64,000 nucleotides of DNA from Verrucomicrobiota bacterium. Lineage in GTDB: Bacteria > Verrucomicrobiota > Verrucomicrobiia > Limisphaerales > Pedosphaeraceae. This document shows positions 44,245 to 53,224 of this stretch, in pieces. Both the position numbers and the translations under genes were made by a program. The notes beneath the pieces are model-generated. The model was not told where the DNA came from, did not search any database, and worked only from the letters and a program-made list of their open reading frames with translations. How positions within the stretch are numbered: position 1 is the first letter of the stretch; every line of letters starts with the position of its first letter. The DNA lies in NCBI GenBank assembly GCA_021325145.1, contig JAJPHR010000054.1, forward strand, positions 62,001-126,000. The letters run 5' to 3'.

Positions 44245-47200
44245 ATGTTCGGAGTGCGCACTCTACTCTCCTTGTCGCTTTTGCTCACAGTCGGATTCGG
44301 AGTGCAGGCGCAAACCCCATCGGCCGCCACCAACCAGGCCGGCTTGGTGCTCACCATCGAAGGCACCGTCGAAGTAGCCCGCGTCGGCACGACGGCATGG
44401 AACGCAGCCGACACCAATCTCACCCTCGCGTTTGGGGACAGTCTTCGCACCGGCCCGCGGAGCCGCGCCACCGTTCGCCTGTCCGATCTCAGCGTCCTGC
44501 GCGTGAACGAAAAGACCGTCCTCCAAATCCGCCCGCAGGTTGATGGCCGGGGTTCGCTGCTGGATTTGCAGGCTGGCTCAAGCTATTTCTTCAACCGCTC
44601 GAAACCCTCCAGCCTGCAGTTTCACACGCCGCTCATCTCGGGAGCCATCCGCGGCACTGAATTCAATCTCGCGGCCGATGCCGACGGTCGCACGACTGTG
44701 GCGCTGATCGAAGGCGAAGTAGCGCTCAATAATGCCCAGGGCGAACTGGTCCTGCAAAGCGGTGAAGAAGGCCTCGTCGAGCCCGGACAGGCCCCGCACA
44801 AAACCGCCCTGCTTCAGGCCATCAATATCATCCAGTGGAGCCTTTATTATCCGGCGGTGCTTGATCCGGATGACCTGGGTTTAACGGAGGGGGAACGGGC
44901 TGCGCTGGCAGATTCATTGGGCGCTTACCGCGCCGGCGATCTGCTCGGAGCCCTGGCCAAATATCCGGCGAATCGCGAGCCCGCCTCCGATGCTGAGCGG
45001 GTCCAGCGCGCCGCCTTGCTCCTGGCCGTCGGGCAGGTGGAGCAAACCGAAGCCGGGTTGCAATCGCTCCAGAGTCCCTCGCGTTCCGCCCAGGCTTTGC
45101 GCCAGGTCATTGCCTCCGTCAAACACGGGGAGTTTTCGGGAGAATCTCCGACCACTGCGAGTGAGTGGCTTGCTGAATCCTACTACCTCCAATCCCGTTC
45201 CAAATTGAATGAGGCTCTTAGCGCTGCGCGAATGGCGGCAAATCGCTCGCCCAACTTCGGCTTTGCCTGGGTGCGCGTCGGCGAACTTGAATTCTCGCTT
45301 GGCCACGTCAACGAGGCCAAAGCCGCGCTCGAACGCGGTCTGCAACTTTCCCCGCGCAATGCCCAGGCGCTCGCGCTCCGGGGCTTTCTGCTCGCGGCGG
45401 AAAACCGGACCCGCGAAGCCGCTGCTGCTTTCGATCAAGCCATCGCTGCCGATGGAGCGCTGGCCAATGCCTGGCTCGGGCGCGGCTTGTGCAAAATCCG
45501 GCAGGGCCATTACGAGGAAGGCCGGCAGGACTTGCAAGTGGCCGCGACTTTGGAGCCGAACCGCTCCGATTTGCGGAGCTATCTTGGGAAAGCCTGGGAC
45601 CAGCGGCGCGACCGCAAACATGCGGAAAAGGAATTGCGTCTGGCCAAACAACTTGATCCCAGCGACCCGACCCCGTGGCTTTACTCGGCCCTGCTGGCCC
45701 ACGAATACAACCAGGAGAACCAGGCCATCGGCGACCTCGAAAAATCCAAGGAACTCAACAACAACCGCAGCGTCTATCGCTCGCAATTTCTGCTCGACCA
45801 GGACCAAGCCGTCCGCAGCGCGAACCTCGCCAGGATGTATGCGGACGTCGGCATGTTCGATTGGAGCACCCGCGAAGCGGCGCGCGCGGTGGATTATGAT
45901 TACGCCAATTATTCCGCGCATCTCTTCCTTGCCAACAGCTACGATGCCCTGCGCGATCCCAAGCAGGTCAATCTGCGCTACGAAACGCCCTGGTTCAGCC
46001 AGTTGCTCGTCGCTGACCTCCTCGCGCCAGTCGGTTCGGTCTCGCTTTCCCAGAATGTTTCCCAGCAGGAGTACTCGCGGCTCTTTGAAGGTGATCATGT
46101 GGGCGTGTATAACGACACCGAGTATTCCTCCCGCGGCGCCTGGCTGCAAAACTCCTCCGAATACGGCAATTTTGGCAACAGCAGTTTTGCCTTCGATCAA
46201 TATTACCGCTCCGAAACCGGCGATCGTCCGAACAATGACCTGATCAGCTTCGACGTTACCGCGCGGTTCAAGCAACAGCTCACCGAGCAGGATTCGGTTT
46301 TCCTGGAAGTCGAGCATTCCACTTACAGTTCGGGTGACGTGTTCCAATACTACAACCAGAACGCCGCCAGTCCCACGCTTCGCATCACCGAAACGCAGGA
46401 TCCGAATATCTTCGCGGGATATCATCGCGAATGGGCGCCGGGGATTCACACATTATTCTTGGTGGGCCGCTTGCAGGACACGTTCACCCAGAGCAATCCC
46501 AACAACAACCTGCTGTTGATTACGCAGACGGGGCCCAATGTGACGGCAGTGAACCAGGTTCCTTCAAATCTGGAATACACGAGCGATTTGACGGCTTACA
46601 CAGCGGAGTTGCAGCAAATATTCCAGACGGACAAGCAGACCTTTGTTTTTGGTGGCCGTTATCAGGCGGGCGACATCAACACACACTCGTTTGTCGAGCG
46701 AACCTTCGTGTTCAATCCCACACCGTTCGACCAGACCATTTCGCCGGACCTGACCCGCGCCGGTGTGTATGCGTACGAATCGTACCAGGTTTGCCAGCCG
46801 CTGCTGCTCACGGCGGGGCTGAGTTACGACCATCTCGAATATCCGGTGAACAACGAAATTTCCCCCGTCTCGGGCGGCGAGACTTCGAAGGGGCAATTCT
46901 CGCCCAAGCTTGGCTTTCGTCTCACGCCTTTGGAGAACACCACGTTCCGCGGCGTCTGGACCCGCTCGCTCGGGGGCGTGTTCTACGACACCAGCGTCCG
47001 GCTCGAACCCACTGAAGTTGCCGGGTTTAATCAAGCTTTCCGCAGCATCCTGCCCGAATCCGTTGCAGGCCTGGTTCCCGGTTCGAGTTTCCAGACGTTC
47101 GGCCTCGCCTGGGATCAGAAACTTCCCACGCGCACTTATCTTAGCGTGATGGGCGAAATCCTGGACTCGCGCGGCGCGCGCACGGTGGGAGTTGTGGACG

Positions 47201-47712
47201 CGACCGGGCCATTCGCCAACAACCCGGGAGGCGTGGACCAAATACTCGATTTCGAGGAACGAACGGTCACGCTGGTGGGCAACCAGCTTTTGAGCGATGA
47301 ATTCGCCGTCGGCGCAAGCTACCGCATCAGCCAGGGTTCGCTGCAAGATAGCGTCCCCGCGATTCCCCAGGCGCTAAGCGCCAACTTCAGCCTGAGCGCC
47401 AACCGCAACGTCAACGCCACGTTGCAACAAGTGAATCTGTACGCGCTGTTCAATCATCCGTGCGGCTTCTTCAGCAAGGCCGAAGCCGTTTGGTCCGGCC
47501 AGTCCAACAGCGATTACGCCATTGACCTGCCGGGTGATCATTTCTGGCAATTCAATCTCTTCGCCGGCTATCGTTTGCACCGCCGTTTGGCGGAGTTCCA
47601 GGTCGGCGTGCTGAACCTCGGCAACCGGAATTACAGTCTCAATCCCCTCAACCTCTACTCCGAACTCCCACGCTCGCGCACATTTGTCGCGAGCTTCAAA
47701 TTCAATTTTTAA
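44245..47712 (+). CDS. FecR-domain / TPR / outer-membrane beta-barrel fusion protein
   Basis: About 1155 residues from the ATG at 44245, which begins a clean signal peptide (MFGVRTLLSLSLLLTVGFGVQ); an ATG at 44161 would add 28 residues before it. Residues about 30-190 form a FecR domain (LTIEGTVEVARVGTTAWNAA, AFGDSLRTGPRSRATVRLSD, PLISGAIRGTEFNLAADADG). Residues about 260-550 are TPR repeats (FGFAWVRVGELEFSLGHVNE, SPRNAQALALRGFLLAAENR, ADGALANAWLGRGLCKIRQG). The last 550 or so residues look like a TonB-receptor-type barrel (GVYAYESYQVCQPLLLTAGL, FSPKLGFRLTPLENTTFRGV) ending in TFVASFKFNF with a terminal Phe. It is followed after 21 bp by the CHASE2 kinase, so it may be the outer-membrane part of a signalling pair. 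Confidence 0.85.
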   Translation: MFGVRTLLSLSLLLTVGFGVQAQTPSAATNQAGLVLTIEGTVEVARVGTTAWNAADTNLTLAFGDSLRTGPRSRATVRLSDLSVLRVNEKTVLQIRPQVDGRGSLLDLQAGSSYFFNRSKPSSLQFHTPLISGAIRGTEFNLAADADGRTTVALIEGEVALNNAQGELVLQSGEEGLVEPGQAPHKTALLQAINIIQWSLYYPAVLDPDDLGLTEGERAALADSLGAYRAGDLLGALAKYPANREPASDAERVQRAALLLAVGQVEQTEAGLQSLQSPSRSAQALRQVIASVKHGEFSGESPTTASEWLAESYYLQSRSKLNEALSAARMAANRSPNFGFAWVRVGELEFSLGHVNEAKAALERGLQLSPRNAQALALRGFLLAAENRTREAAAAFDQAIAADGALANAWLGRGLCKIRQGHYEEGRQDLQVAATLEPNRSDLRSYLGKAWDQRRDRKHAEKELRLAKQLDPSDPTPWLYSALLAHEYNQENQAIGDLEKSKELNNNRSVYRSQFLLDQDQAVRSANLARMYADVGMFDWSTREAARAVDYDYANYSAHLFLANSYDALRDPKQVNLRYETPWFSQLLVADLLAPVGSVSLSQNVSQQEYSRLFEGDHVGVYNDTEYSSRGAWLQNSSEYGNFGNSSFAFDQYYRSETGDRPNNDLISFDVTARFKQQLTEQDSVFLEVEHSTYSSGDVFQYYNQNAASPTLRITETQDPNIFAGYHREWAPGIHTLFLVGRLQDTFTQSNPNNNLLLITQTGPNVTAVNQVPSNLEYTSDLTAYTAELQQIFQTDKQTFVFGGRYQAGDINTHSFVERTFVFNPTPFDQTISPDLTRAGVYAYESYQVCQPLLLTAGLSYDHLEYPVNNEISPVSGGETSKGQFSPKLGFRLTPLENTTFRGVWTRSLGGVFYDTSVRLEPTEVAGFNQAFRSILPESVAGLVPGSSFQTFGLAWDQKLPTRTYLSVMGEILDSRGARTVGVVDATGPFANNPGGVDQILDFEERTVTLVGNQLLSDEFAVGASYRISQGSLQDSVPAIPQALSANFSLSANRNVNATLQQVNLYALFNHPCGFFSKAEAVWSGQSNSDYAIDLPGDHFWQFNLFAGYRLHRRLAEFQVGVLNLGNRNYSLNPLNLYSELPRSRTFVASFKFNF

Positions 47713-47733
47713 ACCAATCACGCTGGCGAACCC

Positions 47734-50463
47734 TTGATTCATCTCAAACAAAAACTGCGGGGCCATCTCGCCGGGCTGATTGGCGTGGCGCTGGTCTTCG
47801 TGATTGGCTTTTTGCTGCTGGCGTTCGATTCCCGCCTCTCGCGTGTGCTCACGCGCGCCAGTTACGATTGGTCGTTCGACCTGTCCCGTCCGCTCTCGCC
47901 CAAACTGAACAATTCGGACGTCATAATCATATACATGGATCCGGATTCGTATACGGACCTGCATCAGCCGTTTAACAAGCCTTGGGACCGGGCCTTGCAT
48001 GCCGAGTTGTTGGAGAAGCTAAAGGCTGACGGAGCGAGGGCGGTCGTGATGGACATCGTTTTCACCGACCCGGGGCCATCGCGCGCTGCGGATGAACGTT
48101 TCGCCGAGGCACTCCGCTCGAATGGCCGGGTAATTCTGGCACAAGACTTCGACAACGGAGAACCGGTCAGCACCGATCAATTCAAGGCGGACATTCGCAC
48201 ACCGACGCCGCTTTATCCTCTCTTCGAAACGAACGCCGCCGCGATCGGCTTCGCGGAGTTGCAACCTGACGATGATGTAACGGTGCGCCAGCATGTCCAC
48301 TCCTTTGGACCCGGGCTGCCTCCCAGCCTGAGCTGGGCCGCCATGCAATTGACAGGTTCAAAACCCGGACGCAGGAGCCGTGGCGAGGACGATGAACGTT
48401 GGGTGTATTACTATGGGCCGCCCGAAACGGTCAGGCACGTCAGCTACAAGCAAGCTTACAGCGGCGACCTGCCCCCCGGCTACTTCCACAATAAGACCGT
48501 CTTCATCGGAGCGCGGCCCATGACGGGAAGTTACGGCCAGGTCCGGGATGAAGTCCGGAATCCATATTCGGCCAAAGGAGCTGACAATCGGTTCGTGCTC
48601 ATGCCCCGGGTGGAGGTTCATGCCACCGAATTGCTTAACCTTTTGCGCGGGGATTGGTTAACACGCCCTTCAGCGGCGCTAGAAATCGAAATTCTCGCTC
48701 TCGCGGCGTTGGTGTTCGGGTTTGGACTCGCCAGGCTTAGACCCACGGTTGCGACGGTCGTCGCGATCCTCGGAGGACTGGTGGTGGTGGTTATCACTCA
48801 GGGACTATTCGGGTTTGAACATGTTTGGTTTCCCTGGATGATCATTCCGGTGGTGCAAATTCCGTGCGCACTTCTCTACTCAATCGTTCTTCATTCCATC
48901 GAATGGTATGTTCAACGGCGTCGGCTCGAAGACGAACGCCGCCGGGCTGAGGCTCGCATCCGCGAGCAAGCCGCCCTGCTCGACAAAGCGCAGGACGCCA
49001 TTTTGGTGCATGATTTGGAATGGCACGCGCAGTATTGGAACCCGAGCGCCGAGCGTCTTTATGGCTGGACGTTCGAGGAGATGAAGCAGAAGAATTTGCG
49101 CACCGAGGTACTTAAGACTGATGAAGCCAAATCGCTTGAAGCGCTGCAAACCGCTCTGGCCAAAGGCGAGTGGGCGGGCGAATTGACCCAAACCACCAAG
49201 GATGGCAAAGCGCTCCTGGTCCAGAGCCGCTGGACGCTCGTCCGCGACGAGGCGGGCAAGCCCAATTCCGTCCTCGTCATCAACACCGACATCACGGAGC
49301 AGAAAAAACTTGAGGCGCAATTTCTCCGCACCCAGCGCATGGAAAGCATCGGCACGCTGGCCGGTGGCATCGCGCATGATCTCAACAACGTCCTCTCGCC
49401 GATTCTCATGGGCGTCGAGTTGATGAAGATGAAGTCGCCGGACGAATACACCCAGAAAATGCTCAACACCATGGCTTCGAGCGCCAAGCGCGGTTCGGAC
49501 ATGGTCAAGCAGGTGCTCGCTTTTGCCCGCGGCACCGGCGGCGAACGCACCGTGCTCCAGATCAGCCATCTCATCAAAGAGATGCAGAAGATCGTGAAGG
49601 AAACCTTCCCGAAGACCATCGAGTTTAACACCGATGTCGCGGATATCTGGCCGATCCTGGGCGACGCGACGCAAGTCCATCAGATCATCCTCAACCTTTG
49701 CGTCAACGCCCGTGATGCCATGCCCAACGGCGGCGGTATCACTGTGGCGGCCAACAATGTCACCCTCACAGAGGAGCAGGCCAAAGCCTTCGCCGGAGCG
49801 AAACCGATCAACTACGTGCTGCTCAGCGTCAGCGATACCGGCACTGGCATTCCGCCCGAGATCATCGACAAGATTTTCGAACCGTTTTTTACCACCAAGG
49901 AAATCGGCAAGGGCACCGGCCTTGGCCTTTCCACAGTTATCAGCATCATCAAGGGCCACGGCGGGTTTCTGGATTTGAAGAGCGAGGTTGGCAAGGGCAC
50001 GAGTTTCAATGTGTATTTGCCGGCGGCCAACACACCGGTACCGCTGCCTACCGCCCCCACACCCCCGGAAGCGCTCTGGGGCAAGGGCGAAACGGTCATG
50101 CTCGTCGATGATGAACCGGCGGTGCTGGAATTAACCAAGAGCATCCTGACGCATTACGGCTACAAGGTGATCACCGCCATCCACGGCGCAGATGCGCTGG
50201 CGCTGTATTCGCAATACAAGGAGAAGATCAAGGTCGTGCTCATGGACATGATGATGCCCGTAATGGATGGCCCCACCGCCATCCGCGCCTTGCGCCATCA
50301 GCAACCCGGCTTGCCGTGCATCGCCATCAGCGGCTTGATGCAAAGCGAGAAGCTGAAGGAACAACTCGGCGGTATTGAAATTCCGTTCATTCCCAAGCCT
50401 TACTCCACGGAGAATCTGTTGCAGCACCTGAGAAAATCGGTCAGTCAAACAGCCGCCGTGTAG
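47734..50463 (+). CDS. CHASE2-PAS hybrid histidine kinase with C-terminal receiver
   Basis: 909 residues from a TTG start at 47734; no ATG lies nearby in frame. N-terminal membrane segment (LAGLIGVALVFVIGFLLLAF), a periplasmic CHASE2 domain (about 35-300; VIIIYMDPDSYTDLHQPFNK, GARAVVMDIVFTDPGPSRAA), then further membrane segments (about 310-385). A PAS domain (DAILVHDLEWHAQYWNPSAE) precedes the HisKA box GTLAGGIAHDLNNVLSP (H548), the ATPase region (NLCVNARDAMP, SVSDTGTGIPPEIIDKIFEP, GKGTGLGLSTV) and a receiver domain (VDDEPAVLELTKSIL, D838 in LMDMMMPVMDG). All kinase motifs are intact. It lies 21 bp after the FecR-barrel gene; CHASE2 is often found next to FecR-type proteins. No output regulator is adjacent. 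Confidence 0.92.
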   Translation: MIHLKQKLRGHLAGLIGVALVFVIGFLLLAFDSRLSRVLTRASYDWSFDLSRPLSPKLNNSDVIIIYMDPDSYTDLHQPFNKPWDRALHAELLEKLKADGARAVVMDIVFTDPGPSRAADERFAEALRSNGRVILAQDFDNGEPVSTDQFKADIRTPTPLYPLFETNAAAIGFAELQPDDDVTVRQHVHSFGPGLPPSLSWAAMQLTGSKPGRRSRGEDDERWVYYYGPPETVRHVSYKQAYSGDLPPGYFHNKTVFIGARPMTGSYGQVRDEVRNPYSAKGADNRFVLMPRVEVHATELLNLLRGDWLTRPSAALEIEILALAALVFGFGLARLRPTVATVVAILGGLVVVVITQGLFGFEHVWFPWMIIPVVQIPCALLYSIVLHSIEWYVQRRRLEDERRRAEARIREQAALLDKAQDAILVHDLEWHAQYWNPSAERLYGWTFEEMKQKNLRTEVLKTDEAKSLEALQTALAKGEWAGELTQTTKDGKALLVQSRWTLVRDEAGKPNSVLVINTDITEQKKLEAQFLRTQRMESIGTLAGGIAHDLNNVLSPILMGVELMKMKSPDEYTQKMLNTMASSAKRGSDMVKQVLAFARGTGGERTVLQISHLIKEMQKIVKETFPKTIEFNTDVADIWPILGDATQVHQIILNLCVNARDAMPNGGGITVAANNVTLTEEQAKAFAGAKPINYVLLSVSDTGTGIPPEIIDKIFEPFFTTKEIGKGTGLGLSTVISIIKGHGGFLDLKSEVGKGTSFNVYLPAANTPVPLPTAPTPPEALWGKGETVMLVDDEPAVLELTKSILTHYGYKVITAIHGADALALYSQYKEKIKVVLMDMMMPVMDGPTAIRALRHQQPGLPCIAISGLMQSEKLKEQLGGIEIPFIPKPYSTENLLQHLRKSVSQTAAV

Positions 50464-50504
50464 CGTTTAAAGAAGAAATCAGTCGCGGAACATTCCCGAT
50501 GGAG

Positions 50505-50522
50505 AAGGCCGCAAAAGGCCTT
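50505..50522 (+). terminator. Short stem-loop after the CHASE2 kinase gene
   Basis: AAGGCC (50505-50510), loop GCAAAA, GGCCTT (50517-50522), then TGTCTGG. The stem is 6 bp, 41 bases after the stop. The short T-tract makes it a weak intrinsic terminator at best. Confidence 0.4.
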
Positions 50523-50764
50523 TGTCTGGATTACCAAGATTAACGGGGTTTTCCTGAATTTACACTTCGGGCAATTGTAACTTCTCGGCCCTGGGCGGAA
50601 AATGCTCATCCGGCTCTGTGCTCCGTCCCTGATTGACTGAGGCATTACGATAATTTTTAACCCTCCGGTTGCCTTGCGGCTGTGTTGGTGGCAGACTAAG
50701 CGCCAGCGAACGGCAATTCATGCCTTTTGCCAGCCAGTGCTCCATTTGAGAGTCCAAATGCTGA
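50523..50764. other. Intergenic region without recognised feature
   Basis: The remainder of the gap before the winged-helix gene. Nothing gene-like on either strand; a minus-strand open frame here lacks any family pattern. The promoter of the following three-gene unit should be in this stretch. Confidence 0.5.
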
Positions 50765-51151
50765 ATGCCTGATGGTCCCGTGCCAGCCGAATTGCGGCAG
50801 TTCATCGCTCGATACATTCAATCCGTCGAGCAGTTGGAGATTTTATGCCTTCTGGTGGAAAATCCCAACCAATCCTGGTCGGAAGCCGAGATCTTTCATC
50901 GCATCCAAAGCAGCCAGGAATCGGTGTCGGCGGCGCTTCGTTACTTTGCCGCGGAAGGCTTCCTGGCTTACAATCCGGCGGAAGGTTATCGGGTTTCGCC
51001 GAAAACGGCGGAGTTGGACCGGCTGGCGGGAGAGTTGGTAAAAACCTACCGGGGGCGCCGGGTGTCCATCGTGGAAGCCATTTATAAGGCGCCTGAGGAT
51101 TCCATTCGGCACTTCGCCGACGCCTTCAAACTCAGAAAGGACAAGTTATGA
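50765..51151 (+). CDS. Small winged-helix-like protein
   Basis: 128 residues from the ATG at 50765. The central part reads as a winged helix-turn-helix: QLEILCLLVENPNQSWSEAE, IFHRIQSSQESVSAALRYFA and AEGFLAYNPAEGYRVSPKTA, where the last segment would be the wing. The C-terminal helix is basic (AFKLRKDKL). There is no effector domain. Its stop overlaps the next start by 4 bp (ATGA). It probably regulates the two small membrane proteins encoded after it, perhaps autogenously, which is inference. Conserved-hypothetical in character; no named family recognised. Confidence 0.7.
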   Translation: MPDGPVPAELRQFIARYIQSVEQLEILCLLVENPNQSWSEAEIFHRIQSSQESVSAALRYFAAEGFLAYNPAEGYRVSPKTAELDRLAGELVKTYRGRRVSIVEAIYKAPEDSIRHFADAFKLRKDKL

Positions 51152-51408
51152 TTGCGAAAATCGTTTATGCCCTTTGCGGTTTGACCAGCATTCTGTGCGC
51201 GGGTCTTTTGTATCGGCATTATTGTTCGACGCGCGCCAAATTGTTGTTTTGGAGCACTTGTTGTTTCGTGGGGTTGGCACTGGCCAACATTTTGTTGTTT
51301 GTGGATTTGATCATTCTGCCGAATATCAATCTCTCGGTCTTGCGTAGCGCCGTCACCCTGGCCGCGCTGGTCATGCTTTTGTACGGACTGATTCGAGAGC
51401 GAACTTAA
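51148..51408 (+). CDS. Small three-helix membrane protein (DUF5985-like)
   Basis: 86 residues with three hydrophobic segments: IVYALCGLTSILCAGLLYRH, LLFWSTCCFVGLALANILLF and VLRSAVTLAALVMLLYGLIR. Translationally coupled to the winged-helix gene and followed after 19 bp by a second protein of similar size and layout. The two resemble DUF5985-type proteins, for which no function is established. They could form a heteromeric inner-membrane complex. Confidence 0.65.
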   Translation: MIAKIVYALCGLTSILCAGLLYRHYCSTRAKLLFWSTCCFVGLALANILLFVDLIILPNINLSVLRSAVTLAALVMLLYGLIRERT

Positions 51409-51427
51409 CCCATCGAAAGGCCATGCC

Positions 51428-51718
51428 ATGACAGATTCATTTTTGGGAGGCGCCATAGTGATCGCAGCGTGGGCGATTTCCCTGTTTTTCTTCCGCTTCG
51501 GCAAGAGCACCCGAGACCGGCTATTCGGTTTTTTCGGCCTTGCATTTCTCCTGCTGGGGTTGGAGCGAGTCTGCCGCGAGTTTGTGCCGGGCATACTGCA
51601 ACCTTATGTGTACCTAATCCGGCTGGCGGCATTTCTGCTGATCCTCTTTGCCATCTGGGACAAGAATCAGAAACAGAAGAAGACCGGCGCCGAAGCTGAA
51701 AAGGAAAAACGGCGATGA
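51428..51718 (+). CDS. Small membrane protein, DUF5985-like
   Basis: 96 residues with three membrane segments (FLGGAIVIAAWAISLFFFRF, RLFGFFGLAFLLLGLERVCR, YVYLIRLAAFLLILFAIWDK) and a charged C-terminal tail (NQKQKKTGAEAEKEKRR). The FFRFGKSTRDRLFxFFGxAFxLL pattern and the YLIRLAAFLLILxAIxDKN end fit DUF5985. It is the last gene of the three-gene unit; the charged tail should face the cytoplasm. Confidence 0.7.
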   Translation: MTDSFLGGAIVIAAWAISLFFFRFGKSTRDRLFGFFGLAFLLLGLERVCREFVPGILQPYVYLIRLAAFLLILFAIWDKNQKQKKTGAEAEKEKRR

Positions 51719-51754
51719 GTCTTCAGCACGTCGCGCATTTATGACCTTGCTTTG

Positions 51755-52954
51755 CTACGCAGCGGCAGGTTGAGCAGTGGGGAGCGGTCTTTCGCTTTTC
51801 ATCCGGGGAAGCAGGAGCATGGCCAGGATGAACATCGCCATACAGGTGGCAGTGATGAGGATTCCCTGGAGCCGCGTGTGTGTGGCGGCGAGCAAGGTCA
51901 TCGCGAGAATGAGGGCGGCGGGCAGAACGGCGCCGAGGAGCGCAAGCCTGGCGCGCATGACGGTGAGCACGCGGATGGTAATGATGAGCAGCACCAGGAC
52001 CGAGGAACAAAGGATGGCGGCATTCAAGGGGATGAATTCCTGGGCAAAATACATTAGCGGATACGCGCCGGTGAATGCACCGAGCACGAGCAGGAGCATC
52101 CAGCGATCGAAGTTGCGGACGTTGAACGCGTGCGCCACCAGGCCCAAAACCAGACCGAACACGACCACGCTGCACGGGCCAAGCCAGGTGAGTTCGCCGA
52201 GGCGGTCGATGGGAGCGACCCCGAGCACGTCGAGCGCGATGGGGCGTCCGAACAGCAGCCGCTTGTAGTCCCAGGTATAGACGGTCTTGCCGTTGGCGTG
52301 GGCATATTTGGTGGGCTGAAGTGAAAGTTCGAGCATGCGGACGTCCGAACCGACGGCGGTGAGGTCGATGTGAAAAGTATCGAGGATCGCGCCGGGCGGG
52401 GTCTGGAGGTTGTACAAACCTTTGCCGACGGCGGAGTAGGCGATTGTCATGGGCGTGGCTTCGGCCGGCAGCACGCCAGACCAGACGACCTTATCACCAC
52501 GGATCTCGACCGATTCGCTGGGCTGCGAATTGACGGTGACTTCGAGGTCAGCCAGGGAAATGATTTGCGGCGGCAAAGGCAACAACACCTCGCAGTCGCC
52601 CTGGTTTCCAGGGTTGAAGGCTTGGAATTTGGCCTGGAGCTGGGCGGTGTAAATGGATTCGGGATCGGCGGTGCCGACGCTCAAACCGGGCGTGAGCGAG
52701 ACGGTGGCCGCAAAGCTCTTGACGGTGGCGAGAGGTCGTCGGGGCGGGGCGATGGCGCGCGCGGGGGCTTCGAATGACTCCTGCTGCTGCGGGTTGGCCG
52801 CGGCGGTGGAGGCCGCCGCATTCATGCTGCTGCGCAAGGCCCGTTTTTTGGCGCTGGACAACGCCGGCAGCAACAGGGCCGCCAGCACAGCGATAACGGC
52901 GACAACGACCATAAGTTCAATCAACGTGAAAGCCTTGCGGCGATGAAGTTTCAT
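51755..52954 (-). CDS. Prepilin-type leader fused to a CreD-like multi-spanning membrane region
   Basis: About 399 residues from the ATG at 52954. The N-terminus is a complete type III/IV prepilin signal: MKLHRRKAFTLIELMVVVAV, with cleavage expected before F9 and Glu at +5 (E13). A linker rich in Ala/Gln follows, then a soluble part (LLPLPPQIISLADLEVTVNS, GDKVVWSGVLPAEATPMTIA, YSAVGKGLYNLQTPPGAILD) and about six membrane segments (GPCSVVVFGLVLGLVAHAFN, WMLLLVLGAFTGAYPLMYFA, AAILCSSVLVLLIITIRVLT). The C-terminal part resembles the CreD inner-membrane family in its layout (GLGxLTWLGPCSVVxFGL). A pilin leader on a polytopic protein is unusual. Function unknown. Confidence 0.7.
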   Translation of the reverse strand: MKLHRRKAFTLIELMVVVAVIAVLAALLLPALSSAKKRALRSSMNAAASTAAANPQQQESFEAPARAIAPPRRPLATVKSFAATVSLTPGLSVGTADPESIYTAQLQAKFQAFNPGNQGDCEVLLPLPPQIISLADLEVTVNSQPSESVEIRGDKVVWSGVLPAEATPMTIAYSAVGKGLYNLQTPPGAILDTFHIDLTAVGSDVRMLELSLQPTKYAHANGKTVYTWDYKRLLFGRPIALDVLGVAPIDRLGELTWLGPCSVVVFGLVLGLVAHAFNVRNFDRWMLLLVLGAFTGAYPLMYFAQEFIPLNAAILCSSVLVLLIITIRVLTVMRARLALLGAVLPAALILAMTLLAATHTRLQGILITATCMAMFILAMLLLPRMKSERPLPTAQPAAA

Positions 52955-53224
52955 GACTCTCCTTGTTTGTTTGTTTGTTACTGGAAGCAAGGCAGCATGA
53001 AAGCTGCCAAGCCTGGGTTGGTGGTCGGTCGGGCTGGATTCAGGAATTGGAAGGGCGCAGGGAAAGTGAAGTCCACGCGAAACGCGGCAATCAGACGCGT
53101 GCAGTAAATGGTGGGGGCGAGCCGTCCCCGCCCGGTTCGCCTAGTGTGGGTTGCCTCAGGCGTAATCGTAGCTTGTCACTTGCCCGGCTCGACAATTTCA
53201 ATCAGTTCTTGTACTGTGTCGAAT
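52955..53224. other. Intergenic space with short tandem TTTG/GTTT units
   Basis: Just upstream of the prepilin-leader gene (minus strand) the + strand reads TTGTTTGTTTGTTTGTTA at about 52964-52981, four GTTT units that could vary by slippage close to the gene's 5' leader. The rest shows no gene; a longer frame leading into clpS has no family homology. Confidence 0.45.

Noticed and set aside
44914..46449. 511-residue minus-strand open frame opposite the FecR-barrel gene
   Set aside because: Antisense shadow; the plus strand encodes clear TPR repeats.
50560..50817. 85-residue minus-strand open frame between the kinase and the winged-helix gene
   Set aside because: No recognisable family or signal, overlaps the start of the winged-helix gene, and no good ribosome-binding site; cannot be supported.
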